Assembly (NCBI GenBank): GCA_963575745.1
Contig: CAUYUJ010019344.1
Span: forward strand, 142,811 to 181,938
DNA length: 39,128 bases
DNA from: Prorocentrum cordatum
Lineage: Eukaryota > Sar > Dinophyceae > Prorocentrales > Prorocentraceae
Reading direction: 5' to 3'
Both the position numbers and the translations under genes were made by a program. The notes under the pieces were generated by a model. That model saw only the letters and a list, made by a program, of their open reading frames with translations, searched no databases and was not told the DNA's origin. Positions within the stretch are counted from its first letter, which is position 1, and the number at the start of each line of letters is the position of its first letter. This document shows, one piece after another, positions 26,141 to 35,889 of this stretch.

Positions 26141-26935
26141 GACAAGCGTTTCGCTCGAGCCATCCTGTCAGAATCCGCATGCTGGACATCCGCCTGAGCG
26201 ACCAGGACATGTGAAAACAAGCGTTTCGCTCAACACATCCTCAACACATGTTCATGCTAGACATCCGCCTGGGCGAACTGGATACGTGAAAACAAGTGGC
26301 TCGCTCGAGGCATCCTCAACACATCTTCATGTGAGACGTCCGCCTGGGTGACCTGGGCACGTGAAAACAAGCGTTTCGCTCGAGACGTGTTCAACAACTC
26401 CTCATTCTAGACATCCGCCTGGGCGACCTGTACACGTGAAAGCGAACGTCTCGCTCGAGACATCCTCAACACATCTTCATGCTAGACATCCGCCTGGGCG
26501 ACCTGGACACGTGAAAACACGCGTATCTCTCAAGACATTCTCAACATATCCTCAGGCTAGGCATCCGCCTGGGCAATCTGGACACGTGCAAACAAGCATC
26601 TCGCTCGAGACTTCCTCAACAAAACACATCTTCATGCTAGACATCCGCCTGGGAGACGAGGACGCGTGAAACCAAGCGTCTCGCTCGAGACGTCCTCAAA
26701 AAATCCTGGCACTAGACCTCTGCCTGGGCAACCTGGACGCGTGAAACCAAACGTGTCGCTCGAGACATCTTCAAGACCTGGGCGAGTGAAAACACGCATT
26801 TCACTCGAGAGATCCTCTGCATCCTGGTCCCCAGGAGAGAACCATCTATAACACAAAACAAGCGTTTCGCTCGAGACATCCTCAACAAATTCTGAAAACA
26901 AGCGTTTCGCTCGAGACATCCTCAACACTCGAATT
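26141..26935. repeat. 75-bp tandem array
   Basis: About 12 units with AAGCGTTTCGCTCGAGACAT, CCTCAACACATCTTCATGCT and AGACATCCGCCTGGGCGACC. Regular units are 75 bp, giving a 25-aa plus-strand repeat (HARHPPGRPGHVKTSVSLET, then SSTHL) that is open from 26022 to 26669 except for one TGA at 26349. Later units are shortened and shift frame. Whether it is ever translated is doubtful. Confidence 0.9.
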
Positions 26936-27053
26936 CACCGGCCCTACGCGACCTCGTTAATTATATAAAAATCAGTTCGCCGGCCCTACAGCCGTCAGAA
27001 CCGGGGGTTAACAAACTAAAAGAGAACCCTGGGCACACGCCCTTTCCAGAAAA
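26936..27053. repeat. CCGGCCCTAC direct repeats
   Basis: TTCACCGGCCCTACGCG and TTCGCCGGCCCTACAGCC, about 50 bp apart, flank an AT-rich TTAATTATATAAAAATCAG stretch. No gene. Confidence 0.6.
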
Positions 27054-27056
27054 TCA

Positions 27057-27327
27057 GCTTGCGACGGACCCTCCCTCGCAGAGACTCGACATCACACGAT
27101 GAAGCTTTATCAACGCCACGCGGCCGAAATCTGGCCCTCCCGTCTCGGACGAGATTTGTTGGACTTCGACCGCGCAACTAGCTGAACCATATTCCAGAAC
27201 TATCGCTCCCGCCATGAAGGAAGACACGGCTGAACACACGCGGCGTGTGCTGCAACATTGCCAAGAGCGTGCTTGCTCGATAGTCGAAGCCGCTGCTGGA
27301 AGGCGCATGCACGAGCGCCGCCATCGA
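27057..27327 (-). CDS. Possible 3' exon, frame uncertain
   Basis: Minus-strand sequence after a CTC tract reads protein-like in two frames: FMAGAIVLEYGSASCAVEVQ, then QISSETGGPDFGRVALIKLH, ending at a stop at 27057; and SGFDYRASTLLAMLQHTPRV, then FSRVFLHGGSDSSGIWFS, ending near 27180. The plus strand (MKEDTAEHTRRVLQHCQERA) is also open. No family is recognised. Confidence 0.2.
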
Positions 27328-27449
27328 GGAGCAGGAGAAGGAGGAAGAGGAGGAGGAGGAGGAAGAGGAGGAGGAGGAGGAGGAGGAGGAGGAGGAAGAG
27401 GAGGAGGAGGGAGGAGGAGGAGGAGAAGAGGAGGGGAGGAAAAGGAAGA

Positions 27450-27480
<31 letters not shown>

Positions 27481-27546
27481 GAGGAGGAGGAGGAGGAGGA
27501 GGAGGAGGGAGGAGGAGGAGGAGGAGGGAGGAGGAGGGAGGAGGAG
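27328..27546. repeat. GAG microsatellite
   Basis: About 220 bp of (GAG)n with AAG interruptions. Confidence 0.95.
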
Positions 27547-27955
27547 CCCCCCCCCCCCGAGGCCCGCTTCCCCGCCCCGCTCACGCTGGCGGAAGCGGAC
27601 CCGGCGCTGCCTCCCGCAGATCTGCTGCCTGGGCTGGGCCCGGCACGGGGGACGGGGGAGGGACCCGCCTGCCCTCGCCCAGGGGGGAGGAGGAACGAGA
27701 AGGGAGAAGGGGGGGAGGAAAAGACAGAGTGGGGGGGAGAAGGAGGGAGGAGGAGGAAAGGGCAGAGTGGGGAGGAGAAGGAGGGAGGAGGAGGAGGGAG
27801 GAGGAGGATTAGGTTAGGCACGCCACAAAGGAGCAGCCACCCCAGGACAGGCACCGAAGCCCCTGCCTGACACAGCCGCCCCAGTGGTTCAATCTCGACA
27901 ACATTCTGAGGAGGGAGGAGATCGGCGGCCGACGCCCGCACCCCGCCCCGCCACC
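27547..27955. other. GC-rich and GGAGG-rich spacer
   Basis: A C run, GC-rich DNA (27560-27680), then GGGAGGAGG-type repeats to about 27810. It lies downstream of the gene at 27956-28771 on the same strand. No gene is supported. Confidence 0.5.
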
Positions 27956-28771
27956 TCAGCCGCGCGGCTCGATGGCCTTCCCCACGTTGGCGTCCAGGAG
28001 CGCGTCGAAAGCGTCGTGCCGCGCGACGGGCGGCCAGGCGTTCAACCACGGATCCCTGGGGGCCTTCCGAACAATGAGCTGGAGAGAGATGTCGACCTCG
28101 TTCTCGCGGCTCAGGGCGATGAACTCGTCGGACCTGCCGCGCGACTTCATCGAGGCCAAGCGCTCCAGGGTCCGCTGCACCTGCTGCTGGACCACCTCCG
28201 TGGGGGGGACGACCTCCTTCGCCTGTCCCTTGACCGCCGCACGGCCCACCGCGGCCGCTGCCGCGGGCTGCTGGCGCTCCCCAGCCGAGTCGACGGGCTG
28301 CAGGTCGCCTCGGCTGTCGACATGGGTCGCCATGCCGTCGGCGACGGGGCCCTCACGGGCCGCCACGGCGCTCCGAGCGCGCGGAGGAGCCTGCCGAGCC
28401 GCTGCCGCCGCCTGCGCGCCTGGGCCCCCGCCCAGCGTGCCAGCCGCCGCTGCGCCGCCGCCGCCGTTGTGCCGCTGCTCCTGCTTGCCACCGTCGGGGC
28501 CCGACCCGTCGGGCGGGGGCCCAGCACCGCGCCCCCCGCGCCCGCGAGGCCGCTGGCGCCTCGGGGAGGGCGCCGCGGCCGCGGGCGAGGGAGGCGGCAC
28601 CGCCTTCGAGCCGAGCTCGACGATGGCTGCGCGAAGCAGCCCCTCAGCGGCGCGCAGCATGCGCACTCCCGCGCGGGAGTGGCACGCCGCGAGGCCGCTG
28701 GCAGCATGCGCCGCCAGGAGCGCCCCGCGCGCTGCCTCGGCAGCGGCGCGAGGCCCGGAGGGACCGGCCAT
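27956..28771 (-). CDS. Unknown 271-aa protein
   Basis: An intact minus-strand frame starting ATGGCCGGTC at 28771 and ending TGA. Third positions are almost entirely G or C. Residues 1-55 are alanine-rich and probably helical (AAHAASGLAACHSRAGVRML); 56-180 is low-complexity, rich in Gly, Pro, Arg, Ala and Gln; the last 90 residues look folded: EVVQQQVQRTLERLASMKSR, GRSDEFIALSRENEVDISLQ, LIVRKAPRDPWLNAWPPVAR, HDAFDALLDANVGKAIEPRG. I do not recognise the family. The plus strand is also open across the region, but its codon pattern is poorer. A GAG tract lies upstream and a GC-rich spacer downstream. It may be a single-exon gene or the open part of a larger one. Confidence 0.6.
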   Translation of the reverse strand: MAGPSGPRAAAEAARGALLAAHAASGLAACHSRAGVRMLRAAEGLLRAAIVELGSKAVPPPSPAAAAPSPRRQRPRGRGGRGAGPPPDGSGPDGGKQEQRHNGGGGAAAAGTLGGGPGAQAAAAARQAPPRARSAVAAREGPVADGMATHVDSRGDLQPVDSAGERQQPAAAAAVGRAAVKGQAKEVVPPTEVVQQQVQRTLERLASMKSRGRSDEFIALSRENEVDISLQLIVRKAPRDPWLNAWPPVARHDAFDALLDANVGKAIEPRG

Positions 28772-28899
28772 CGCTGCCCTTCCTCAGCCTCCACCCGACG
28801 CCGAAACGTCAAGCGGGCAGGTCAGTGCGGGCGCGCGGCCTGCGTCGGGCGGGGCGGCGCGCGGCGGGGCCGCGGGGAGGCCTGCACCAGTAGCCGACT
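28772..28899. other. GC-rich 5' flank
   Basis: GC-rich sequence upstream of the gene at 27956-28771. No spliced-leader relic or other signal is seen. Confidence 0.35.
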
Positions 28900-29132
28900 A
28901 GGAGGGAGGAGGAGGAGGAGAAAGAGGAGGAGGAGGAGGAGGAGGAGGAGGAGGAGGAGGAGGTAGAGGAGGAGGAGGGGAGGAGGAGGAGGAGGAGATG
29001 GAGGAGGAGGAGGAGGAGGAGGAGGAGGAGGAGGAGGAGGAGGAGGAGGAGGAGGAGGAGGAGGAGGAGGAGGTAGGGAGGAGGTAGAGAGGAGGTAGAG
29101 AGGAGGAGAAGGAGGAGGAGGAGGAGGAGCAG
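28900..29132. repeat. GAG microsatellite
   Basis: About 230 bp of (GAG)n with GTAGAGAGGAG units towards its end. Confidence 0.95.
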
Positions 29133-29251
29133 CGGTGCAGAACAGATCCTCATGGAATCCCAGCCAAGCTAACGACCTCGGCGCCCGAGAAAACTTGACT
29201 GTACTCTGAGAGGGTTCCTGCGAAGCCAGACGACTCTCGAGGCGAGCCCCT

Positions 29252-29854
29252 CTATGGCTCACAGCACGAACTGCTCTGGCCGACGAGCACCCCTATGGTC
29301 ACGCAGCCCTCAGAAGGGGCCCGCACATCAGGCGCGACGACCTCTTCCCGTCCCCCACCCACGAGAGCTCCCCCCCGGCTCACCCTGCCAGGGTGTCGGC
29401 CGCCACGACCACGATTCGAAGGCATGATAATCACAAGAGTCTCAGGCTCACCAACTGCTACGAAACCTCCTGGAAGATCAGCTGGGGGCCTGCTCGCTGC
29501 CCGATCGATGTCCTCACGGGTGAGTCTGCCTGCTGCTGCTGACGATGCTACTCGAGCACTGCCTTGCATGATCTGACGCCTACGCTCAATCATTTCACTG
29601 CCCACAATACAGTGCGGGCGCGGCCGCAAGAAACCCTCGCAAGAAACCCTGCCCTGAAGACTCGCACGAGAGGTGCGACTGTGGGGGAATCTGGGGTATC
29701 CCAAACGCAGCAGCTCCTGGAACGGCCGCGGGTAGTCACCGAGCAGCGTGCGGAGCGGAGAAACACAGGGCACCCTGACGAAAAGCATATGGTTTCTTGA
29801 TGCGCGCCCCCATTGTACTGCCTCGTACGACGTCAGGCGAGGAGGAGAAGTCAC
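29252..29854 (-). CDS. Possible coding segment, unknown protein
   Basis: An open minus-strand frame of 200 codons ending TAG at 29252. The most protein-like parts are CIVGSEMIERRRQIMQGSAR, VASSAAAGRLTREDIDRAAS and GEPETLVIIMPSNRGRGGRH. The start may be at 29854 or 29593, or the segment may be an exon: a GTGAGC after GGCAGG near 29376 is a possible donor. Third-position bias is moderate. It lies 198 bases downstream of the exon at 30052-30211 on the same strand. Product unknown. Confidence 0.3.
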   Translation of the reverse strand: MTSPPRLTSYEAVQWGRASRNHMLFVRVPCVSPLRTLLGDYPRPFQELLRLGYPRFPHSRTSRASLQGRVSCEGFLRPRPHCIVGSEMIERRRQIMQGSARVASSAAAGRLTREDIDRAASRPPADLPGGFVAVGEPETLVIIMPSNRGRGGRHPGRVSRGGALVGGGREEVVAPDVRAPSEGCVTIGVLVGQSSSCCEP

Positions 29855-30051
29855 GAGGAAGAGGAGACAGACCCGAGGAGGTCAGAGCATAGGAGCGCTC
29901 GCGTGCGCGGACTACTGGGTCCCATCCGGCAGCCGAGCGACGCGCATTCCACGTCCCCGCTGTGCAGGAATAGATGCTGAAGCCACACGCCGACTTCCTC
30001 TCTCGCGGAGTCGAAATCATGTCACACTTTCTTCGCTCGCGGGAATCCTGC
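29855..30051. other. No clear gene
   Basis: Between two minus-strand coding segments; could be the 3' UTR of the exon ending at 30052. No repeat family seen. Confidence 0.35.
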
Positions 30052-30211
30052 TCACATAGAGAGAAGCGGGTCGTATGATGTAGTGTGTCGTCCTTCCTCG
30101 TGCCTGGGCAGGATGTTGAGCATTGCCCGCATCACTTCTTCGCCGTCCGCGCCCAACAGATGTTTCCACCTATGCCGTCGGAGGTACACAACTGACTCAA
30201 CTAGCTTTGAC
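30052..30211 (-). CDS. Terminal exon, unknown protein
   Basis: After ATTATCTGCCAG on the minus strand the frame reads SKLVESVVYLRRHRWKHLLG, ADGEEVMRAMLNILPRHEEG, RHTTSYDPLLSM and ends TGA at 30052-30054. It has a balanced, protein-like composition with no low complexity and a pyrimidine-containing acceptor. The upstream sequence is a CTC tract on this strand, so the previous exon lies beyond it. It is probably the C-terminus of a larger protein that I do not recognise. Confidence 0.45.
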
Positions 30212-30299
30212 CTGGCAGATAATAGCAGGAGGACAGAGAGGCAGGAGGACGGTCAGGAAGGGGAGGAGAAGGAGGCCTCTTTCACTGTTCCCCCCAGCG

Positions 30300-30356
30300 A
30301 AGAGGAGGAGGAGGAGGAGGAGGAGGAGGAGGAGGAGGAGGAGGAGGAGGAGGAGC
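30300..30356. repeat. GAG microsatellite
   Basis: (GAG)n, 57 bp; likely within the intron before the exon at 30052-30211. Confidence 0.95.
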
Positions 30357-30635
30357 CCCCCGCCCACGCATTCCTCCATTGTTCCACCTCCCACCTCTTT
30401 TACGACGTTTCCACCCACCTTCGCTCCTCCCCGATGCATCCCCATCACCCCAAGCGACCCGTTCTCCTCCCCCAGTCGCTCACCAATCGTCTCGCCCCAT
30501 CCATTCTCTCATTCCAGCCCCCCCCCCTTCCTACCCTCTCATGTCCCCCCCTTCCCTCCCGCCGTTCATCCATCACCCTCCCCTCCCCTGCACTCGACTC
30601 TCTATCTCCATCCTCTCCCTCCTTCTCTCTATCCC
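30357..30635. other. C/T-rich stretch, no gene seen
   Basis: Pyrimidine-rich plus strand with many CCCTCCC and CATCC runs; no coding support. Confidence 0.5.
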
Positions 30636-30888
30636 TATCTCTCTATCGCTCGCTCTCTCTCTCTCTCTCTATCTCTCTGTGTGCCTATTTGTCTGTCTCT
30701 CCCTTGCACACGCGCACGCACACACCCACGAACGCACGCACGCACGCACGCACGCGCACGCACACGCACACGCACACGCACACGCACACGCACACACACA
30801 CACACAGAGACAAACACACACACACACAGACAAACACACACACACACCCTCTCTCAATATGTATATATATATATATATATGTATATAT

Positions 30889-30940
<52 letters not shown>

Positions 30941-30952
30941 GAGAGAGAGAGA
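30636..30952. repeat. CT, CA, TA and GA microsatellite cluster
   Basis: In order: (CT)n 30636-30710, (CACG)n and (CA)n 30711-30850, (TA)n 30860-30890, (GA)n 30893-30955. Confidence 0.95.
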
Positions 30953-31009
30953 GAGCGTGATCCACCGCCGCCTTACTGGAAAATTGCCGCCCTTTTCCTC
31001 CGGAACCCG

Positions 31010-31206
31010 GGGGTCCCCCCCCCCCCCCTCCGAAAATCCCCCCCCCTGCTGGAACCCCTCCCCCCCCCCCCTTCCCCCGGCAAAACCCCCCCTCCCCTAA
31101 CCCCCCCCCCCCCCCCTCGAGCTCGAAAACCGGGGGGGGTCACTACCGGTTCGAACCCCCCCCCCCCTCGAAAACCGGAGGGGGGGGTCACTACCGGTTC
31201 GAACCA
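31010..31206. repeat. C-tract repeats with ACCGGTTCGAACC, left arm
   Basis: C runs of 8-15 bases, then two units of CTCGAAAACCGG-G(8)-TCACTACCGGTTCGAACC. The unit is inverted relative to 31560-31800. Confidence 0.85.
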
Positions 31207-31556
31207 CTGAGCTGTCCCACTGTTCCCACCACTGTCCCCACTGTCCCTACCACTGTCCCCACTGTACCTCTGTCCCATTGTCCCACCGCCGTCCTCGCCA
31301 CCGCCTTCACCACTGTCCCCACCACCACTGTGCCCTCCACTGTCAGACTGTTTCCACCACATTCCCACTGTCCCCACACCACTGTCCCCACCACCACCGT
31401 CCCCACCACTGTCCCACTGTCCCCACTGTTCCCACCATTGTCCTCACCATTGTCCCCACCACTACCGTCCCCACCACTGTCCCACTGTCCCAACCACTGT
31501 CCCGCTGTCCCCTCACCACTGTCCCCACCACCACCGTCCCCACCACTGTCCGCATC
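31207..31556. repeat. CCACTGTCCC minisatellite
   Basis: About 350 bp of CCACTGTCCCCA-type repeats with irregular period, lying between inverted G/C-tract arms. Confidence 0.9.
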
Positions 31557-31800
31557 CCCCCTCGGTTTTCGAGGGAGGGGGGAGGGGGGGGGGGGTTCGA
31601 ACCGGTAGTGACCCCCCCTCGGTTTTCGAGCTCGAGGGGGGGGGGGGGCGGCGTCGAACTGGTAGTGACCCCCCCCCCCCCCTTTTCATGATGAACTGGG
31701 GGGGGGGGGGGTTCGAAACCGGTAGTGACCCCCCCCGGTTTTACGGAGGTGGGGGGGGGGGTTCGAACCGGTAGTGACCCCCCCCCCGGTTTTCCGATAG
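31557..31800. repeat. G-tract repeats with GGTTCGAACCGGT, right arm
   Basis: Four units of GGTTCGAACCGGTAGTGACC-C(8 or more)-GGTTTTCGAG-G(10 or more). G runs up to 14 bases alternate with C runs, so quadruplexes and long hairpins are possible. Confidence 0.85.
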
Positions 31801-31829
31801 TAGCGGTAGAACACGCTCTTTCAAATATG

Positions 31830-31850
31830 TATATATATATATATATATAT

Positions 31851-31889
<39 letters not shown>

Positions 31890-32095
31890 TGCGTGTATCT
31901 GTACACATATCTCTGTATTGTTATTGTGTCATATCTCTCTCAGCCTCTCCCTCTCGATGTACATATGTGTTACACCCTGTCTCTCTATGTATATGTCTGT
32001 CTGTCTGTCTGTCTCTCTCGCTATAACTCCCTTGCTCTTTGTTTGTGTTATCTGTCTCTCTCTCTCTCTCTCTTTCTCCCCCTGTCTACATGCAT
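31830..32095. repeat. TA, GATA and CT microsatellites
   Basis: (TA)n 31830-31850, (GATA)n 31851-31890, then CT and TGTC repeats to about 32090. Confidence 0.9.
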
Positions 32096-32379
32096 ACAGA
32101 GGACCTTCATGCACACGCACAGATGCATTTGCATATGCACATGTATACATATCAGACACAGCTGTGTATACGTATTGACTTCCTGACCGTCGCCATACTA
32201 ATTGGTTCGTCGGTTCGGTATACGATCGGGTTGGGACGGCTATGGCTCGCGGTCGTTTGTGAGCTTCGAGGTCACAGCTACCTGGGGCCCGTCGGGTAGC
32301 CTCTTGGGGCCTCTTGAGGGCCTTTTGGGGCCTCTTTGGCGCCTGCTGGCGCGACTCTTGCCTCCACCGCGCAAAACAT
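32096..32379. other. No gene; short GGGGCC-type remnant
   Basis: Unique sequence to about 32280, then a short CTTGGGGCCTCTTGAGGGCC stretch like the blocks at 17-24 kb. Confidence 0.5.
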
Positions 32380-32438
32380 CCGCCTCCTCCTCCTCCTCCT
32401 CCTCCTCCTCCTCCTCCTCCTCCTCCTCCTCCTCCTCA
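32380..32438. repeat. CTC microsatellite
   Basis: (CTC)n, about 57 bp. Confidence 0.95.
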
Positions 32439-32439
32439 C

Positions 32440-33790
32440 TACTGTCCCTCTTCCCCTGATGACGGCCTGGGAGTGTCCGACCCCCCCTCCCGTACTGTTT
32501 TTTCACACAGGTTTCCCCGGAATTGAATTTTCGCCTGCAGTTTTTTCAAAATGCTGCTCTCGCTGAGGCGCCGGCCTCATTTTCGGGCTTCGCTCGTTCT
32601 GAATCGTGCTCCCGCTGCAGCGCTGGCCTCACTTCCGTGCTTCCACTCGTTCCGAATCGTGCTCCCGATGCAGCGCTGGTCTCATTTCCGCGCTTCCGCT
32701 CGTTTCGACTCATGTTCCCGCTGCAACGCTGGCGTCATTTCCCGTGCCATGCCACGGCATGCAATGCAATGCCAGGTTGATGCTACGCTTTGCGGTGCTC
32801 TTCTACGCCATGCCATACCGTGCTCTACAATGCATCGCGTACCCTTTCGGGATCATTGCCCTGCTCGACATTCGACTGTGCGAGTAGAGAGGGGATCTGC
32901 GCCATGGTAAGGGATGGGAGGGAGGTGTAGGATGTCAGATATGACGCGAGCGCACCTAGCTTGTCCTCCTCCCCCTCCCCCTCCCCCTCCTCCTCCTCCA
33001 ATTGCTCAATATGAAAATACTCTCCCTCTTCCCCTGATGGCGTCCGGGTGATGGCCGCGCATTCTCCGCGTACTGTTTTTTACACACAGGATGCCCGGGA
33101 AATCCCGGGAAACGACTCTCGCTGAGGCGCCGGCGTCATTTTCGGACCGAACGCCCCCCGCGTATTGTTTTTTTACACACAGGATTCCCGGGAAACGGGT
33201 TTTCGCCTGCGTTTTTTTTTAATAATGTTTCTCGCTGAGGCGCCGGCCTCATTTCTGCTCCCGAATCGTTCCGAATCGTGCTCCCGCTGCAGCGTGGGCC
33301 TCATTTTCGGATCGGTGTTTGGCCTCCGTCGTTCAGGATGGCGTTCTCGCCCCAGCGCGGGCCTCTTTCTCGCGCGCCCATCCGCCCGCCACCACTGCGC
33401 CGCACACCACCACCACCACCACCACCACCACCACCACCACCACCACCACCACCACCACCACCACCACCACCACCACCACCACCACCACCACCACCACCAC
33501 CACCATCACCACCAGCACCAGCACCAGCACCAGCACAGCACCAGCACCGCACCAGCACAGCACCAGCACCGCGCCAGCACCACCACAACACGCACGACGA
33601 CGCACGCACGCACGCACGCACGGCACACCACCCACTACGCACGCGCGCGCGGAGCCACAGGTCCGCTACGACACGCGTCCGCGGGTAGAGAAAATCAGCG
33701 CCATGGTAAGGGATGGGAGGGAGGGGTAGGACGTCAGATATGACGCGAGCGCACCTAGCTTGTCCCCCTCACCCTCCCCCATCCCCCCCC
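32440..33790. repeat. Two copies of a composite unit
   Basis: The unit begins TCCCTCTTCCCCTGATG (32445 and 33022), has GTACTGTTTTTT-CACACAGG, CTCGCTGAGGCGCCGGC-TCATTT and CTCCCGCTGCAGCG parts, and ends with a nearly exact 70-bp match starting GCGCCATGGTAAGGGATGGG (32899 and 33699). In the first copy the CTGCAGCGCTGG-CTCATTTCCG part is tandemly repeated about four times with a 53-bp period; in the second the TGTTTTTT-ACACAGG part is doubled. Not coding in any consistent frame. Confidence 0.8.
33400..33645. repeat. ACC microsatellite and CAGCACC/CACG repeats
   Basis: About 35 ACC repeats, then CAGCACC variants and (CACG)n, inside the second composite unit. Confidence 0.95.
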
Positions 33791-33819
33791 TCCTCCCCCT
33801 CGAACCGTCCTCGGGCTGA

Positions 33820-34020
33820 CACCTCGGTCCGACGGCCTAGCGCCGACCGTCGAGCCCGTGCGCCCGGGCGGGCGCCGCCCACGCCTCCAGTAGTCCTCGA
33901 TCTGCTGCCGGCCGCAGAAGACCGCCAGCTCGGCGGCGAAGGGCCTCTCGCTGTACACGGCGTCCTCGGAAGGCCGCGCGGGGGCCGGGCGCCCGCTCGC
34001 CCAGCACGCGGGGGAGCAAC
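33820..34020 (-). CDS. Possible exon, unknown protein
   Basis: The minus strand reads SEDAVYSERPFAAELAVFCG, RQQIEDYWRRGRRPPGRTGS with nearly all codons ending in G or C, unlike the plus strand. Edges are uncertain: the 5' edge is in GC-rich sequence near 34020, the 3' edge before the C-rich tract at 33775-33800. No family recognised. Confidence 0.35.
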
Positions 34021-34129
34021 GCTCGCGAGGGGGGTGGGCGGGCCCGAGGCCGAGGAGGAGGATCGAGGACGATCGAGGACCTGGGTGGATCGCGGGCGCT
34101 TGAGAGTGCGGAGGCGGCGGAGGAGGGAG

Positions 34130-34154
34130 AAAGAGATAGAGGGAGTAGGGAGAA

Positions 34155-34190
<36 letters not shown>

Positions 34191-34205
34191 GGAGGGAGAG
34201 AGGAA
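34130..34205. repeat. GA microsatellite
   Basis: (GA)n with GGGA interruptions. Confidence 0.9.
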
Positions 34206-34339
34206 GACATACAAAAACAAGCTAGCACATGAAAAACTGGCAACACAGCAAACAATCAATGCGTCAGAGGTGCTCGCAAAAAGGAATGAAACGACCGTGT
34301 ACACGAAACGAACGTGCATGAGCAGGGCCGCGCATCGAG

Positions 34340-34575
34340 GAGGAAGAGTAGGAGGAGGAGGAGGAGGAGGAGGAGGAGGAGGAGGAGGAGAAGGGCATCT
34401 CAACCGAAACGCCCGGCCTGCCTCTTCGACCGCCCTCGGGATGTGTCAGGGAGGAGTTATGCATAAGGTAAGAGATGGAGGAGGAGGAGGAAGAGGAGGA
34501 GGAGGAGGCGGAGGAGGAGGAGAAGGAAGAAGAGGAGGAGGAGAAGGAAGAAGAGGAGGAGGAGGAGGGGGCCGA
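34340..34575. repeat. GAG microsatellites
   Basis: (GAG)n at 34340-34391 and GAG/GAA repeats at 34470-34572, with unlike sequence between. Confidence 0.9.
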
Positions 34576-34694
34576 CGAGGAGGGAGCAGGAGGGCATCCA
34601 CAGACCCGCGGCCGCAACGCGCCTGAGGGATTCAGCCCCCAGCGTCCTTGGCGAACAGGAGGCCTGCCGCCGTCGCCTCGGGCTTACCATGTCC

Positions 34695-34800
34695 ACCCCC
34701 CTCCTCATCCTCCTTATCCTCCTCCTCCTCCTCCTTCTTCGTTTTCTTTGTCTTCTTCGTCTTCTTATTATTATTATTGTTATTATTATTATTATTCCCT
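34695..34800. repeat. CTC, TTC and TTA microsatellites
   Basis: Pyrimidine-rich tract passing from CCT through CTTCTT to TATTAT. On the minus strand a possible donor GTAAGC lies just after it at about 34688. Confidence 0.85.
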
Positions 34801-35232
34801 CCTCCCTCATTCCTGCCGCGCCTCTCCTCCCTCCTCCATCCTCCTGCCTTTTCAAATCGCGCACGCAGCCGTGTCCAGGGGGGCCCGAGATAGCAGCCGC
34901 TCTCGATCCAAAGCACTACCTAGCCCCCGATTCCCCATCCAACCCACCCACGGCGAGAGCAAACCCGTTGCTCAAATACTGATGCACTGCAAGTCAATTC
35001 GAGGAGGTCATGTAGGTGAACGACATGGGTGAGAGGACAGGATGGGTGTGAGTGGTGGCGACCTTACAAATACATGTGATATGACAGGCGGGACCACTCC
35101 CTGGTGGTCAGGGGGGCCCGATAAAGTAACGCCCATCCACCAGAACGCATTCCCCCACCTCCCCTGCCCATCCTCCATCCCACACAGGCAGTCTTGCGGT
35201 GCGTTGCAAGAGTTGGTGCGAGCAACGAGCAT
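34801..35232. other. Unique sequence, no gene supported
   Basis: Plus-strand QSCGALQELVRATSMQ after CACACAG (about 35190) looks mildly protein-like, but it runs at once into a GAG tract. Otherwise nothing was seen. Confidence 0.3.
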
Positions 35233-35470
35233 GCAGGAGGAGGAGAGGGAGGAGGAGGAGGAGGAGTGGATGATGGGAGGAGCGAGCAGGGTCTATACCT
35301 CCTCCTCCTCCTTCTCCTCCTCCTCCTCCTCCTCATCCTCCTACTCCTCCTCCTCCTCCTCCTCCTCCTCCCCCTCCTCCTCCTCCTCCTCCTCCTCCTC
35401 CTCCTGGTCCTCCTCCTCCTCCTGCTCCTGCTCCTCCTCCTCCTCCTCCTCCCTCGCCTCGTCCTCGTCC
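35233..35470. repeat. GAG then CTC microsatellites (inverted)
   Basis: (GAG)n at 35235-35268 followed by (CTC)n at 35300-35460, complementary to each other and able to pair. Confidence 0.9.
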
Positions 35471-35889
35471 CCCGCGGGGGGGGGGTTGTAAGCCAAGGAG
35501 GAACTGCTGCCAGCGGGGCGGAAGATCGGCGCGCGCCCACGAGAGCAGCCAGGGCGCCCGGGCGGCGAGGAGCCGGGCGCGAGGCTCGAGCAGCGAGCGT
35601 CGGGGATCGAAGCGCGGCGCGAGGTCGGAGGCCCGAGCATCCGGGCTCGAGGCTGGAGGCGGGAGGCTCGAGGTCGGAGGTTCGAGGGTCGAGGGCGGAT
35701 GCTCGCCCAGCCACTCGAGTCTTACAGGCGGACTTGATTGGAGAGGACACGCGAGAGGGCACAGGACCCTTCCGGGGGCCACGTTGCCACAGAAATGCGG
35801 GAGGCATTGGTCGCAAGACACAGGGCACGAGGGTACCCTTGATCTGGCAGGGTCGACCTACTAATCCGGGCCGCCTGTACGTTGCCCAG
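35471..35889. repeat. GAGGCTCGAGG-type degenerate repeat
   Basis: From 35560 to 35700, units of about 12 bases such as GGAGGCTCGAGGTC. A minus-strand frame (FDPRRSLLEPRARLLAARAP) has high third-position GC but is probably driven by the repeat. The rest is unassigned. Confidence 0.45.

Noticed and set aside
27214-27870. Glu/Gly/Arg-rich plus-strand frames
   Set aside because: They derive from the GAG tract and change composition abruptly at its edges.
27884-28966. A 360-codon plus-strand frame opposite the 271-aa gene
   Set aside because: Its codon pattern is poorer than the minus-strand frame, and its C-terminal part is arginine-rich GC sequence ending in a GAG tract.
31141-31800. GGTTCGAACC resembling a tRNA T-loop or B box
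   Set aside because: The motif is a palindrome in a G/C-tract repeat; no acceptor, D or anticodon arms can be drawn.
33165-33743. His/Thr/Pro-rich frames over the ACC tract
   Set aside because: All three frames and the complement are open because of the repeat.
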